Below, piece by piece: positions 20,525 to 32,588 of a stretch of DNA of 64,000 nucleotides. The notes below the pieces were generated by a model. That model worked only from the letters and a program-made list of their open reading frames with translations, was not told where the DNA came from and made no database searches. Within the stretch, counting starts at the first letter, position 1; every line of letters starts with the position of its first letter. The stretch comes from Neocallimastix lanati (nom. inval.). Taxonomy: Eukaryota > Neocallimastigomycota > Neocallimastigomycetes > Neocallimastigales > Neocallimastigaceae. Location: positions 657,501 through 721,500 of the forward strand of contig JACVTC010000049.1 in assembly GCA_016946835.1 (NCBI GenBank), given 5' to 3'. Made by a program: the position numbers and the translations under genes.

Positions 20525-22702
20525 TGTAATAATTTAATTAAAAAATTATAATTAAATTATTAATCATTAATATTTGTCACGAATTCTAGTGGATTTGAAG
20601 TTAAAATTCACTATTAGATCAATTGAAATTTAATTTAGTTATTGACAAAAATTATTTTAATTCGATTTTAATTATAAAAATAGATGTTAGAAACATTAAA
20701 GAATTAGAAACCAAAGGGTTTGGACTTATTTATTAAAGATAATTTAATTTAATTTAACCCTTAAGAATTTGATAAAAATAACATGAAGAAAAACAACGAT
20801 AACTCAACAAATAATGGAAATATTATATTGACATTCCCGCTAAAATTATATTCATTGGAAAGCTACGGACGAGAACTACAATATATGTTAAAATCAACCT
20901 TATTGGACAACTAGATAATGAGATATTGGACTTTAAAGATATTTAAATATAAAAATATAATTTAATTATTTAATTAAGACCCTAAATTATTAATTAAGAA
21001 ATTTATATTAAATAAATCTCTTAACTTGGAAATTCTATTATTAATTTTTATTATTAATTAAAAATACAGAATTAGTTATTAGTAATATTTTATATTATTT
21101 TAAATAAGTTTTATAAGTTTTATATATTTTACTATTATATATTTTATTCAATTATTTCTAAAAGATTCTAAGGAATTCTTTATCATTCTAAAGATTTCCG
21201 AAAGAGAATTTTTAATTAGTTTTAATATTTTATTTTATTTTATTTTATATTTGATTATTAAATTAGTATTATTATTAAATGTTTTATGAATAATTATATA
21301 GTTATTGTATTAAAAGATTCTTATCAATATTATTTTATTATTATATTTTATATAGTTTATATACATGTATGAATATATTAAGATTAAAATGTATTAATTA
21401 TATTGTTAATTATTATTTTAGTTTAGTATAAAAAGGATTTGAAATTCCATATTTTGAATTCTTTGTAAGATTATTAACCTTTAACCTTTAACTATTAATT
21501 TACTTTAAACTATTAACATAAAGTTAATGAATTAATTATAACAATAAATAATTTTTTATATTAATCTTAGTAAAAATTTATTATTAAAATATATATTAAA
21601 TAATGCTCTAATAAAACATAAATCTTAAATATTGAAATCTTAATTATAAAACTTTGTGTGTGCTATTTATTATTTAAATTTAATTAAATTGTTATAATTA
21701 ATAAAAACATCTTGACCTGACCTATTTAATCCAAACTATGAAAGATATATCAAGAATCTTACCTACTACCTCAAAAACTTTTACAATATTAGCTCTAACT
21801 GCTAATATTAAAGGTTTAGAAAAGAATCATACTTACTTATGGTTCTTTCTAATTATCGAGTTTATTATAACGAATTATAATAGACGAAACACTAAAATTG
21901 ATAAGGAAAAGTTTTAATTATAAAATTTATTTTATTAAAATAACTTGTTTTATTAATTATTAGAAACTTTAAATGTTAAAATTATTATTATTATTATTAT
22001 TATATTATAATTGTTATAATAATAACTCTTGATTTCTCAAAGAGAACTCAAGAGCCTTATTTATACTTTTTTGTCAAAATAAGGTTAAAATCAAAAGGGG
22101 TTCTAATCTTAACAAATCTCTTATCTAGGAAAAGACTAGAAGAAAAACCTAGATAAGTTTTTGATCGATATTTTATCCATATCGATCATCGTATTAAGTA
22201 AAACCAATTACTTCCATAAAGTAATTGGAAAAACCTTAATTAACCGATTGGTTAATCTAATCTAATGATCGAAAATAAAAGAATAAGAATAAAAGATATT
22301 TCGATCATATAAATATGAATTTACATATAAGGAAAACAATATATAAATAATATTAAATTATGTATTAAACAAAATATAAGATACATTATAAAATACAGAA
22401 TACATTATACAATATAGAGTAATGTTTTAGTTACATAGTTTAATTTAACTAAATTACTAAACTAATAAATTTAATATCTAAATGAATGATTAAATAAATT
22501 ATTATTATTATTTAAATGTATAAAAACTATTTATCTAAATAATTTTCTAATACTAAATTAAATAAATATTTAATATAATATTAAATAAATTATTAATTAT
22601 TATTAAGTGCATGAAAGTAATATGATTTAAATAAAGTTATATTATTATAATTTAACTAAGAACATATAATTATTTTGTTAAAAATAATTATAGATTCTTA
22701 CA
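20525..22702 (+). mobile_element. R1 solo LTR, copy c, interrupted by R2
   Basis: Starts TGTAATAATTT directly after the TTTGT that closes copy b, and ends TTCTTACA at 22702, followed by TTTGT (22703-22707). The R2 LTR sits inside it (20575-21787). Beyond R2 the R1 hairpins resume: CTCTTGA/TCAAGAG, CTTATCTAGG/CCTAGATAAG, GATCGATAT/ATATCGATC, and CCAATTACTT with AAGTAATTGG. Confidence 0.75.
20575..21787 (+). mobile_element. R2 solo LTR, plus orientation
   Basis: Begins TGTCACGAATTC and ends CTTTTACA, 1213 bp. The 5-bp direct repeat ATATT (20570-20574 and 21788-21792) flanks it exactly. An inverted colinear copy lies at 39463-40653. No coding capacity. Confidence 0.82.
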
Positions 22703-22707
22703 TTTGT

Positions 22708-24348
22708 GATAAAGAATGAAAATTAAAAATTAAAAATAATTATAAAACGGAATTTAAAATAATAAATAATTAAATTATAATAAAGTAATTAATTTTTAGA
22801 TTATAAACATTTAAATTATAAAAATATTAAATATTTAAATAATACATAATTAATAATAATTAGATTAAAATAATATAAAACAAACAATAATTGTTTATTT
22901 AATTTAGTAAGAAATTACTAAATTAACTTTATTTTCAATCTGTTTCATTTGATAAAATGTAACAATTACCTTAATTTAGAAATATCCTAAAAGTGGTAAT
23001 TGCTTATCAAAAGTATTTTATACCTTATTATTTATTAATTATTATCTATGATTATTTATTATTACTTATTATTATTCGTTATTATTTATTACTTTTTATT
23101 ATTATTTATTATTATTTATTATTATTTCCTAGTTTAATAACTATTCTAATAATTATAAATTATTTTTATTAACTAAATTAATAATTATTTAATTATATAC
23201 TAAATGAATTATAAATCTTCATATTTTATTAAATTTTTACTATTAAATTTTTATTATTAACTTTATTTATAATAATTTTATATAAAATAAGTTTTTATTA
23301 ATTATTAATTATTTATTATAATAATTTTAAAGAATAAATTATTTTTACTATTAATCTATTCTAATATTACTAATCTATTCTAAATTATAGCTAAAATCTA
23401 TAATATTATTAAACTGTTTCATTTTATTTTTTTAATTAATTATAATATAAAATAATTATTATTTATCTTTATTAATTTTTTTTAAATAATTATCTAATTT
23501 ATTTTATTTATTTATTTTGGTTATTATTTATTATTTTATTAATTTAATAATTTAATAATAACGAAAAATAATTAAAAGAAATATTTACAAGTATTTATAT
23601 TTTTACATGAATTTAAGGTATTTATAATTTTAGTAAGAAAAGAAATAAAAGAATAAATATATTTTTATATTAAAAGAAATAAAAGTATAAATATTTTTTT
23701 ATATTAAAAGAAATAAAAGAATAAATATATTATATTAAAAGAAATAAAGAATAATTATGTTTTATTATAAAAATAAAGGAATAATAAAGAAATAAAAGAA
23801 TAACAATAAAGAAAATAAAGAAATTATATCGTTGATAAAAACAGGATTATTAAAAGTTATCTTTTAAAGTTATTGTAATATATTTTTTTTTTCTAGAAAC
23901 ACAATTTTTCTAGAAGATCATGGTTGATTTTTTAATTTTAATTTTATTAAAGCAGAATTATTTAAGGTTCAGATAATTTAATCTTATTTAAGGTTAAAAT
24001 TTAATTTTTAAATAAATTTTATTATAATATTTGATTTTATAATTTCATTCTTCATCATTTTTTGATACGGTATTTGCTCAAATACCTTAAATTATAATAA
24101 TTTAACATTTCTCCATATAAATATGTTTTAAATCTATTTAATTAATTAATTATTATCTCTATTAAATTTATCAATATTTCCTTTATTATTATATAAATAA
24201 ATAAATTATTAATTATTAATATTTTGCTATAAAATAAATATTTTATTATATTCTTATTATAGTTTTATTATACATTTGATAAATTTTATTTTATATTATA
24301 AACTTTTTATTATTAATATTCATATCTAAAATTTTATTATTATTTTAT
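22708..24348. other. AT-rich non-coding stretch with dispersed-repeat traces
   Basis: No gene is seen. 22935-23025 has an inverted pair (ATTACC/GGTAAT) near an LTR-end-like CTGTTTCATTTGATAAAA. 23040-23130 is a TTATTATTTA-type simple repeat. 23560-23760 resembles 7485-7560 and then carries four short tandem units of AAAAGAAATAAA(A)GAATAA type. Confidence 0.4.
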
Positions 24349-24870
24349 TGTTACACAAAATTATTTTTAACTAATCAATGTATTACCAAAATTTATAAAA
24401 TATTTTGTAATTGTTAAAATTAAGAATCTCTTTATTTTTTATAAACAAATGGATAACTGTATGTCATTTAATTTTATACATTTCTAGAGTATTTATAGTT
24501 ATATTAATATGTGGCTTATTATTATCATTGGTCATATATTTCACAATAAATACATTGAAATATATAACATCACTCCTTAAATTAATATGATTATAAACCT
24601 TAATATTTATATTTCTGACAGTAATAATATTATTTTAAATCTCTCTCTTTTCTTTTTTTTATGTAATGGAGGAATAAATAAATAAATGAACAAATAAATA
24701 AATGGATGAATAAATATATAGTTAAATAAAATTTTTTAAATAAATAAATTAATAAATAGTTAATAAATAAATAAATAAATATTATATAAGTTTCTCGTTC
24801 TTTTAATACGTCCACTATCTATTTACCAATGTATTATTATACATCCATCAATTTCAAAAGTCCTGTACCA
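24349..24870 (+). repeat. E4 5' LTR
   Basis: TGTTACAC...CTGTACCA, about 522 bp. The right end is certain because the PBS follows after 7 bp. The left end is inferred from the TGTTAC terminus shared with E3 and E6. Internally very AT-rich. Confidence 0.6.
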
Positions 24871-24895
24871 TAATTTCTGGCGAGCTATGCAGGAC
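24860..24895 (+). promoter_or_regulatory. E4 primer-binding site within a U5-leader stem
   Basis: TGGCGAGCTATGC begins at 24878. It is enclosed by GTCCTG (24860-24865, LTR end) and CAGGAC (24890-24895). The same PBS is used by E6. Its TGG start fits a tRNA CCA end; the tRNA is not identified. Confidence 0.75.
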
Positions 24896-25012
24896 AAAAG
24901 TATAATAATATGAAACATTAATAGATAGTAAAAAGAAAGAAGATTAAATAAAATATTATAAACGAAATAATAATAATAATAAAACAAATAAAATAAAAAA
25001 AAAACTAAACAA

Positions 25013-25885
25013 ATGAAGATCAGGGAACTCGAAGAGATTCTACCTCGTCTAAACGAAACAGCAAGAGATGTGGATTCTTGGGGTGATGAATTTGCTAGGA
25101 TCATGAGACTAGCAAACATCACTGAACCTATGAACATACATTCCTGAGCTATGGAATGTGTGGAAGGCAAACTAAGAGGTATACTTCAAGACTTAGTAAC
25201 TACCGATGAAGAAGGGGGAAAGAAGTATCCATCCATCGACCAGATGAAAAAGACTATAGAAGATGCTCTTGAAGTTACTCCCCAGGAAAAATGCAAGAGA
25301 CTCCAGAAACTTAGAATCACAAAGGGTGAAAGTATTCAAAACTTTAACTGGAGGTACAAAAAGCTCTACAATAGTCTTTCCAAACTATACCAATCTTTCA
25401 TCACGGTAGACGATTACATTGAATCCATTGCTAGTAGACCTTATGCAAGGTCTCAAGTAATCACCCAAAGGTGTTATAACCTGGAGGATGCCTTCGAAGA
25501 AGCCGAACTAGCTGAAAGGGCTGAAGAAAACTTCCTACGTAAGCCTGAAACTGTTTTAGCAACATTTCAATCCAACCAACCTTATTATTATAAAGTCAAC
25601 TATGGAGGTCATCCATTCAAGGGCTTTGGTAACCGAAAATACAACACAAGGGATAACGACCGAAGCCATTATAGGTATGTAAAAGAAAATAAACTGAAGT
25701 CAAATCAAGAACAGACCAGAAGACGCCAAGATAACTCAAGCACGTATCAATAAAATAATAGAAAATGCTATAAATGTGGTTAAGTGGGACACTACTTAAA
25801 CCAATGTCCTTACTCTTTCAGGGAATTAGCAGAGATGGAAGAAAAAGGCCAACTTCAAAAAGAAAATAAATCTTTAAACTGGTAA
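25013..25885 (+). pseudogene. gag: E4 Gag with in-frame stops
   Basis: ATG at 25013 (MKIRELEEILPRLNETARD) aligns with the E1 and E6 starts. The frame is kept throughout but has TGA at 25145-25147, where relatives have the Trp of TWAMEC, TAA in the tail just before the knuckle, and TAA inside the knuckle (CYKCG, stop, VGHYLNQC). The core FNWRYKKLYNSL and the AELAERAEE segment are intact. The tail is Asn/Arg/Lys-rich but far shorter than in E1. It stops at TAA 25883-25885 after the heptamer. Loss is recent: three point changes and no indel. Confidence 0.82.
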
Positions 25886-25907
25886 AAGGAAGAAGGGAAA
25901 CTTCCTT
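25873..25907 (+). promoter_or_regulatory. E4 gag-pol -1 frameshift signal
   Basis: T TTA AAC (25873-25879), TGG, TAA, then AAGGAAG (25886-25892), loop AAGGGAAA and CTTCCTT (25901-25907): a 7-bp stem in which two pairs differ from E1 and E3 but remain paired. Pol follows in -1. Confidence 0.82.
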
Positions 25908-28900
25908 TAATCAAACCAACGAAAAGAACCATTTACCACTAGTTCCAAATAATGATATATTAGCAGCGGTAGTAAGAAGAAAGAAAAAGAATATTATTAT
26001 GGCAGAAACCCCATACTCTTCAAAAGAAAAATCTAGGAAAGGAAAAGCCGCAACAAATACTCAGGATACTGCTATGGAGTTTGAATCACCAGTGTCTACA
26101 CCTACTACCACAGAAAAGCTTGAAGAAATTGACCTTTCTGTGATAGCTCAGCCATCCATCAAGTCCGTGAAAAGAAAAACCAAATTAGATAAAAAAAAAG
26201 AAATAATAGAAGAAACTGAAACAAGTACTCATCCATCAAGAGATGACTAATCTAAAGAAGTAACAAAAGGAAAACTTCCTAGTGATAAAGCTGAAGAAGC
26301 CAAATCTAAAAGGACATCTACCGAAAAACATATAGCCTTGATGGAAGGAAAGAACAGTTATGATATCTCTGATGACTTAAACAACAAACTAGCTAATATC
26401 TCCATCACACAGCTACTAGATATAAGTCCTAAGATTAGATCGGAACTAGTTAAACTACTTAAGCTAAAGGACAACAATACTCAAGGACAATCTCTAAACG
26501 AAATAGTTCTATCTACTATTTCATGAAGTGATATCGCCAGCACAAAATGTTATGTTTATGGGATTGAAGGTATAGCTTTCTTGGATACCTGTGCTAGCTT
26601 AAACTTGGTGACAAAAAATTACTTAACAAGGATAAAAGAAAAACAAAATTTGGTACCAATGGGGTACACAAATAATAATATTGTACAAATTTTCTCTGAG
26701 AAGAAATTGGATTCAGAACTCTATCTATTGGATATCAAAATTGAGGATACCACAATTATAGATGTATTTAGGGTTGTCGAAAATGATAAAAATATCTTCG
26801 ATATACTTATAGGATTCAATACATTAAAAGACAATAAATTATTCGTACATCCTATTGACAATCACTTATGCAAGATGCAAGATGCTCAGTGAAGAATCAT
26901 GGGATCGTGTGTCTCCTTTAGGGACTGATGAGGAAGAATCGAAGGAGAGTGACGATACTGAGCATCACAATCTTACCAACAATAAAGATGCATCAAGCTC
27001 TTATGCCTTCTGTCTTGTAAATAAGGTCAAAGATGAGAACTACCATGATGAAATAGATCAAATTGAAGAAGTTAAAGACGAACCCTTAAAGAAACAAGAG
27101 TTGTTGAACAAAGTATTGGATAAATTACCAAGAAAATACAGAAGAAAAGTTAACTCACTATTTCATGAATTCATCATCATCTTAGCAATCAAAATTGATG
27201 AACTCTAGCCAACGAAACTGCTTCCACATACCATTCAATTAATAGAAAATGCAAAGCCGATCAAGCAGAAAGGATACCGGTTGTCCAAAGTTCAAATTCA
27301 AGCTCTAAAGCAAGAAATAACAAAACTTATAAAAACAAGCTGATAGAGCCATCCAGCTCCCCTTGGTCGTCTCCAGTAGTACTCGTCCTCAAGAAAAATA
27401 AAAAGTGGAGGATGTGCGTGGACTACCGTAAGCTGAACAATGTTACCATCAAAGATTCCTACGCGTTACCAATTATCGATATTATTTTATTTTCTATTGG
27501 AAGGAAGGTTATGGTCTTTACTACCATAGATTTATTCTCCGGCTTTCACCAAATTCCAATGAATAAAGAAGACTTTCCCAAGACCACTTTTACCACTATG
27601 TTTGGGAACTACCAATTCTGGGTGATGCCGTTCGGACTATGCAATGCTCCTGGTACTTTTCAGAGGGAAATGAACAGAATTTTCTTCCCGCTAATTGGAA
27701 TATTCATGTTTGTCTATATAGATGACTTGGTGATATTCTCACCATCAATTGAAGAACACATCCAAGATTTAAGAAAAGTCTTTACAATAATCAAGAACAA
27801 TGGATTGAAGATAAACCTAGAGAAATGTCACTTTTTCAAGAAAAAAGTAGAACTTCTTGGACATATTTTATCAGTTGAAGGAGTTTCTCCAATCCCAGGA
27901 AAAACTGAAATTATTCACAACTGGTTGCCTCCCAAGAATATAACTCAACTACGGTCCTTTTTAGGTGCTGTAGGCTACTACAGAAAATTTATATTCAACT
28001 TTGCGAAGATAGCTAGAGCACTATATAAACTGCTGAAAAAGGGTACTGAATTCGAATGGAATATAGAACAAGAAAACAGCTTCCAAGAACTTAAAAATGG
28101 ACTTGTAAAGGCACATATATTAATTATGCCTGACTTTGATAAGCCTTTCATCATCCGTACAGACGCCTCTTATGATGGTATCGGTGGCGTTCTATTACAA
28201 AAAGAGGAAGATGGTAAGGAAAAACCCATCCATTTCATTAGCCGTTCATTAAAACCTTCCGAAAAGAATTATTCTATCTCCGACTTAGAAGGAACCGCTG
28301 CATTCTATAGCGTAAAGAAATTCAAACCTTACATCTCTAGCAATAACTGTTCCACTATCCTCTATACAGACCACAAACCACTAGTTAGTTTATTCACCTC
28401 CAAAGAACCCAACAATGCAAGGCAAACGCGCTGGGTATTACTCCTATCAATGTTGAAGGTTCGTGTTCAATATGAACCTGGTAAAAAGAATGTTATCGCA
28501 GACGCCTCTCGAGGATGCCATCCATCAAAAGCGATATATTAGCAACTACTACCGTGAGTGTAAATAGTGAAACAGATGAAAACAACTTATTATATCTATT
28601 AAAAGACAAGTTTACTTTAATAAATGGAGAAAAATTTTATAAAGACAATGGAATGCTAAGAAAAGTTATAGATAATCCAGAGGAAAAAGTCAAACTTATT
28701 CTTAAGGCCCATGGTATTGGTCACGAAGGTACTTTCAAGACATACAAACGCTTGAAAAAAGATTACTATTGGACCAACATGATACAAGATGTTAAATACA
28801 TGGTCAGGACCTGTAAAACTTGTCAACTTTTTAAGCCACAAACATTTAACTATCAATCTGAAGATACAGCCACGAAACCCAGTCTTCCATTTACCAAGGT

Positions 28901-29531
28901 AGGTCTAGACATTGTAGGACCTCTACCAGTTACTCAGAAAGGTAATCAATACATTATAGTTTTAGTAGATTACCTGACTAAGTGGGTTGAAGCTGAACCC
29001 ACTAAGAACATTGAATCAGATGACGTTATCCAATTTCTATCCAAAATCTTTGCTCGACATGGAATGCCTGAGATTTTAATAACGGACAATAGACCCCAAT
29101 TCTGTTCGGACAAAACGAAAGCTTTTCTCGACTTATATGGAGTTTACGTACACTATATTACAACATACCATCCAGAATCCAACGGCGAAGTCGAAAATAG
29201 AAATAAAGAAATTGGCAAGTATTTGAGAATTCTTTGTAATCGCAACACTACCATTTGGGATGAGATGCTAACAAGCGCTTTATGGGCTATTCACACCTGT
29301 AAGAATGAAACTACTAAATTTTCCAGTTTTGAGTTGTTATATGGACGTCGCTATTTACAACCCTTTGAATTAACACTGAACTTAGACAAGAAAGAAGAAT
29401 ACGAAAGTGAAGAAGAATTTTTAATAAGATTTACTAAACATTATGTCTGGATTAAAGAAGCCATTAACAGCATTAATACTGCTAATAAGTTATGGGAAGA
29501 CAGGCGAAAACAAATAAAAAAAAATAAATAA
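25880..29531 (+). pseudogene. pol: E4 Pol (protease-RT-RNase H-integrase), broken
   Basis: After the frameshift the product would start GRRETSFNQT. The N-terminal linker has LEEIDLSVIAQPSI. Protease has FLDTCASLN (about 26579-26605, Cys for Gly). RT has DYRKLNNVTI, FTTIDLFSGFHQIPM, MPFGLCNAPGTFQREMN and FVYIDDLVIF. RNase H has RTDASYDG and DLEGTAA. Integrase has HGIGHEG...CKTCQ, DIVGPLP, TDNRPQF (Arg where Gly is usual) and ESNGEVENRN. Breaks: TAA 26248-26250, TGA 26524-26526, frameshift near 26880, TAG 27206-27208, frameshift near 27340, and frameshift near 28515 at the RNase H-integrase junction. The longest intact piece (27412-28542) covers RT and RNase H. The frame ends shortly after RRKQIKK, short of the integrase tail seen in E3. 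Confidence 0.87.
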
Positions 29532-29577
29532 AAAGTAAATATAATTATTGTAATATAATATTCTTGGAATAATTCCC

Positions 29578-29661
29578 TTTTGCATAAACGCCCAACTAAC
29601 ATATATGGTATTTAATAAAATACTGTATCAAGATTTTTGGTGGAGAATCCGGACATGCAAA
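29578..29661 (+). promoter_or_regulatory. E5 primer-binding site within a U5-leader stem
   Basis: PBS TGGTGGAGAATCCGGAC at 29638-29654. The possible enclosing stem is TTTGCAT (29579-29585) with ATGCAAA (29655-29661), 7 bp around a large loop. Confidence 0.62.
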
Positions 29662-29823
29662 TAAAAGAATATTATGAAATTTATATTAATATTTATATTT
29701 ACTTTTTAAAAATTAAGATAATTAAATAATTAATAATAAATTAAATAATTAATTTTTTTTATAATAATATATATATATATATATAAAAAACGCATTAAAT
29801 ATTATGATTATGAATAATTAATA

Positions 29824-29964
29824 ATTAAAGGTAACTGGGAATTCGAACCAGAATAAAAAAGAATAAGTCTTTAATTATTATTATTAGTATAGTTATTTTT
29901 AATCATTTTCTTTATTGATAATTAAAGACAACTGGGAATTCGGACCAGTATAAAAACGAATAAA
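29824..29964 (+). repeat. Two copies of a hairpin motif in the E5 leader
   Basis: AATTAAAGGTAACTGGGAATTCG and a second version about 97 bp later, each continuing to ACCAG and then ATAAAAA..GAATA. CTGG and CCAG pair around GAATTCG(A/G)A in the second copy. Found only in this leader. Confidence 0.55.
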
Positions 29965-30164
29965 CCATTAATTAATAATTTTATAAATATAAGTAGTAAT
30001 AGTTTAGTATCAAAATTAATATTAAATAATATTTTAGTAATAGTATATATAATAATAGTTAGGAAAAATAATAGTTAATATTTTAATGATAATAATAAAT
30101 AATATTTTAGTAATAGAGTATAAAATAAGAATTAATAATAAAAATAATAAGAATAAAAAAAATA

Positions 30165-30195
<31 letters not shown>

Positions 30196-30250
30196 TTATA
30201 CGCGTAAAAATATAAGAACAAAATTACAAATTAAAATAATTATAAGATTA

Positions 30251-30928
30251 ATGGCGGACGCTTCAAAAATATGAAGAGACATACCATACTTAGCGAATTA
30301 TGATAAGGATATAGATTCCTGGATAGAAGATTTTAAAAATGTTATAGAAATTTATAACATTGAGGAACCAAACAGAGTTTTTGTTTGGGTGAAGAACGCG
30401 GTAGAGGCTGACATTAAAAATCATTTAAAATCCAAAAGAAAGAGTAAAAATAATTCAATAAAAACCTCCCCATATACCAAAGAAATAAAGAAAAAGCTTA
30501 TAGATAATCCAGTTCCAATTATTACAAGTGCTATGAAGAAAAATACTATTATGAAAAGAAAGTCAAATGTTAATAATTTAGCAAATACAGGAACATCTAA
30601 TATGATAATAGATGAGGAAAGAACGAATGTTAAAACATCTACAAACAAGAATGAAGATATGGAATTTAAAGAAAGTAAGGATCCTAAAAATGTTTCTTTC
30701 AATGAATCTATTGAAAATTTTGAGGATTTACAACCACCCAATAATCAGACAATAACTACTAATAATACAAATAAATTAGAATATCTGGACCTTTCTTCCA
30801 TCAATCAACCAAGTATTAGAAATGTAAAAAAGGTAAATAAATTAAATAAAATAAATGAAATATTAAGTAGTAGCAAGGACGATTATCCATTAATGTTGAA
30901 AGTTTTTCAAAGCCAGAGAAATACATAA
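30251..30928 (+). pseudogene. gag: E5 Gag N-terminus fused to Pol linker by deletion
   Basis: ATG 30251 gives MADASKI and then TGA (30272-30274). It continues in frame RDIPYLANYDKDIDSWIEDFKN...NRVFVWVKNAVE, clearly the Gag N-terminal block. After about residue 60 the sequence jumps without a frame break into a Lys/Asn-rich part and the pol-linker word LEYLDLSSINQPSI (about 30777-30818). The rest of Gag, the zinc knuckle and the frameshift signal are therefore deleted. From 30389 it is open for 179 codons. The fusion is a deletion product, not a designed protein. Confidence 0.7.
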
Positions 30929-31010
30929 AAATGATGGAAGATTTTAATGAATATAAAATTAAAGACTTTATTAAAGAAGTAGTACCGAGGTCATAACGAA
31001 GTTAGTATAT

Positions 31011-32036
31011 TTGTTAGACCTGTTTCCAAAGTTCAGATCAGAATTTACAAAAGCGTTAAAATTAACAGAAGGAAAAGAGAAACTAAAGAAAAATTTAAAT
31101 ACCTCTTTAATAAATGTAATGACGATTATAAGCCAACATAAAGTAATCAAAGTTAAAGGTACTGTGGATGAGAATCCAGCTGAAATTTTCTTGGACCCGT
31201 GTGCCAGTGTTAATTTGATTACCACTTCCGCTTTAAAAAATTAAAAATTAATAAAAATCCTATTGGAAGAATCTCTAAAAAAAATTTTCAGGTATATTCT
31301 AATAATTCAACTTGTTCTGATATTTATGAACTGAAAATCTCCATTGGCAATTACATTTTTATCGATTATTTTAGATAAATTGATAAGGATAATATCTTCG
31401 ATGTATTAATTGGTATTGACACACTTAAACGAAATAGATTTGATATAAATTTACTTAATGATACCTTATATCATATTGATGAAAATAATAATCCTGTAGA
31501 ATTAACTTCTTTATTTTATGACGTTAGCTTGAGTCCTTCTGAAAGTACAAATAGAATTAATGTCGAAGAAAATAATATGTATAAGGAGAATAATATAAAT
31601 AATAATTCTTCTGAAGAGAATGATGAAGAATCTGAAACTAGTTGGAGTGACAATGATAATAATAATGATAATAATAATATACTCTTTACATATGCTAAAT
31701 CAGAGTTACCTAATATTAACATAGATAACTTTAATGTAAAATCATTTTTTTTTTAACAGTGATGATGTCGATAAACTGAATAATATCAATATTAAAATGA
31801 ATAATAATAATAATAGTATCAATAATAATAATAAAATTGACAGTTATAAAACAAATAATCATAAAATCAATTCTAAAGTTATAAATAATGGAAACCTCGG
31901 ACTATATTCTAGAATTCCATTAAAAATTGATTGTTATCAAAATACCAATAATAAAAATAATGATAATTATAAATTGGTAGATAGAAATATTGAAAGAAAA
32001 AAATGTAAGAAAAAGAGGGTTAATGTTATAACACAA
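31011..32036 (+). pseudogene. pol: E5 protease and downstream linker, decayed
   Basis: LDLFPKFRSEFTKALKL and then the active-site word FLDPCASVN (about 31188-31214) identify the retropepsin segment. A frameshift at about 31240 and a TAA near 31376 interrupt it. The following DNIFDVLIGIDTLKRNRFD matches the C-terminal half of the protease in E1 and E3. Asn/Asp/Glu/Ser-rich low complexity runs to about 32036. RT is absent, cut off by the rep-containing segment. Confidence 0.68.
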
Positions 32037-32051
32037 TTAATTCCATCTCTT

Positions 32052-32552
32052 TTAGTCATAACTAATTGTTACATAATTAATCATGGCAATTGTTGCTTGA
32101 ATTGGGTTTTTGTTAAATTCATTTTTGTATCTAATATTTGGATGATTAGTAGGAAAAGGTTGGTTAGCTTCAGGGGGATATTCTACATCAAAGTATCTAA
32201 CGTTTCTAGAATTAACAGGACCGTCAACATAATTTAGATAAGCATGAATATGATCCAAAGCAATTTCTCCATTGTGATTTTTTTCTCTAGATACAATAAA
32301 TTCAATATTCAACTGTTTTTCTTCAATCATCAGAGCAACATCACTTCTAGTAGTTATACTCCTGGTGTCTGCATAAGTCAATAAGAATTCTTTCTTGTTA
32401 TTTATGCGGAACCCCCCATTAGTATTTTTCTTTTTCTTCTTACTAGCGGTAGCTGATTCTTTACCTTTGGAAGATCTTTTTCTTTTGGAGCCAGAATCCA
32501 TTTTAGTAGTACCAACAGCGGTAGCAACCTTGAGAGAGTTATCAAAAGTCAT
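32052..32552 (-). pseudogene. rep: Truncated CRESS-DNA replicon Rep (HUH endonuclease part)
   Basis: 166-codon open frame on the minus strand, related to rolling-circle replication initiators. A basic Lys/Arg/Ser segment (residues 23-42) looks like a nuclear localisation signal. Motif I is FLLTYA (56-61), motif II HIHAYLNY (101-108, the HxH metal pair) and motif III INYVT (158-162), with the active-site Tyr at 160. Between II and III, RYFDVE...HPNIR resembles the GRS element of geminivirus and genomovirus Reps. The position three after the Tyr, normally Lys, reads Ile, and a stop follows at once, so the helicase domain is missing. The 3' end is cut by E5 material. Genomoviruses and related plasmids occur in fungi, so a host-associated source is plausible. 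This is an inert, endogenised fragment. Confidence 0.82.
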
Positions 32553-32588
32553 TTTTTTAAAAAAAAAGTTTATTAATTATAAAAATCA

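Larger units (their letters stand above)
24349..29531 (+). mobile_element. E4: gypsy-like element, 3' truncated
   Basis: 5' LTR, PBS, gag, frameshift signal and pol through most of integrase. The integrase tail and 3' LTR are missing: the frame runs into a stop at 29529-29531, and E5-type LTR sequence follows. E4 is closest to E3 and E6 in protein sequence but less AT-rich at synonymous sites, so its coding part looks comparatively young despite several stops. Confidence 0.82.
29532..32036 (+). mobile_element. E5: gypsy-like element, internally deleted and 3' truncated
   Basis: A short LTR remnant ends at TACTGTATCA (29630) and is followed by a PBS, a leader with two repeated hairpins, and a gag start fused by deletion to the pol linker and a decayed protease. 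Homology stops at about 32036, where rep-related sequence begins. The LTR 5' part was lost at the junction with E4. Confidence 0.7.

Noticed and set aside
24630-24815. Minus-strand open frame rich in Ile, Phe and Tyr
   Set aside because: Lies inside the E4 5' LTR and reflects simple TTTATTTA repeats.
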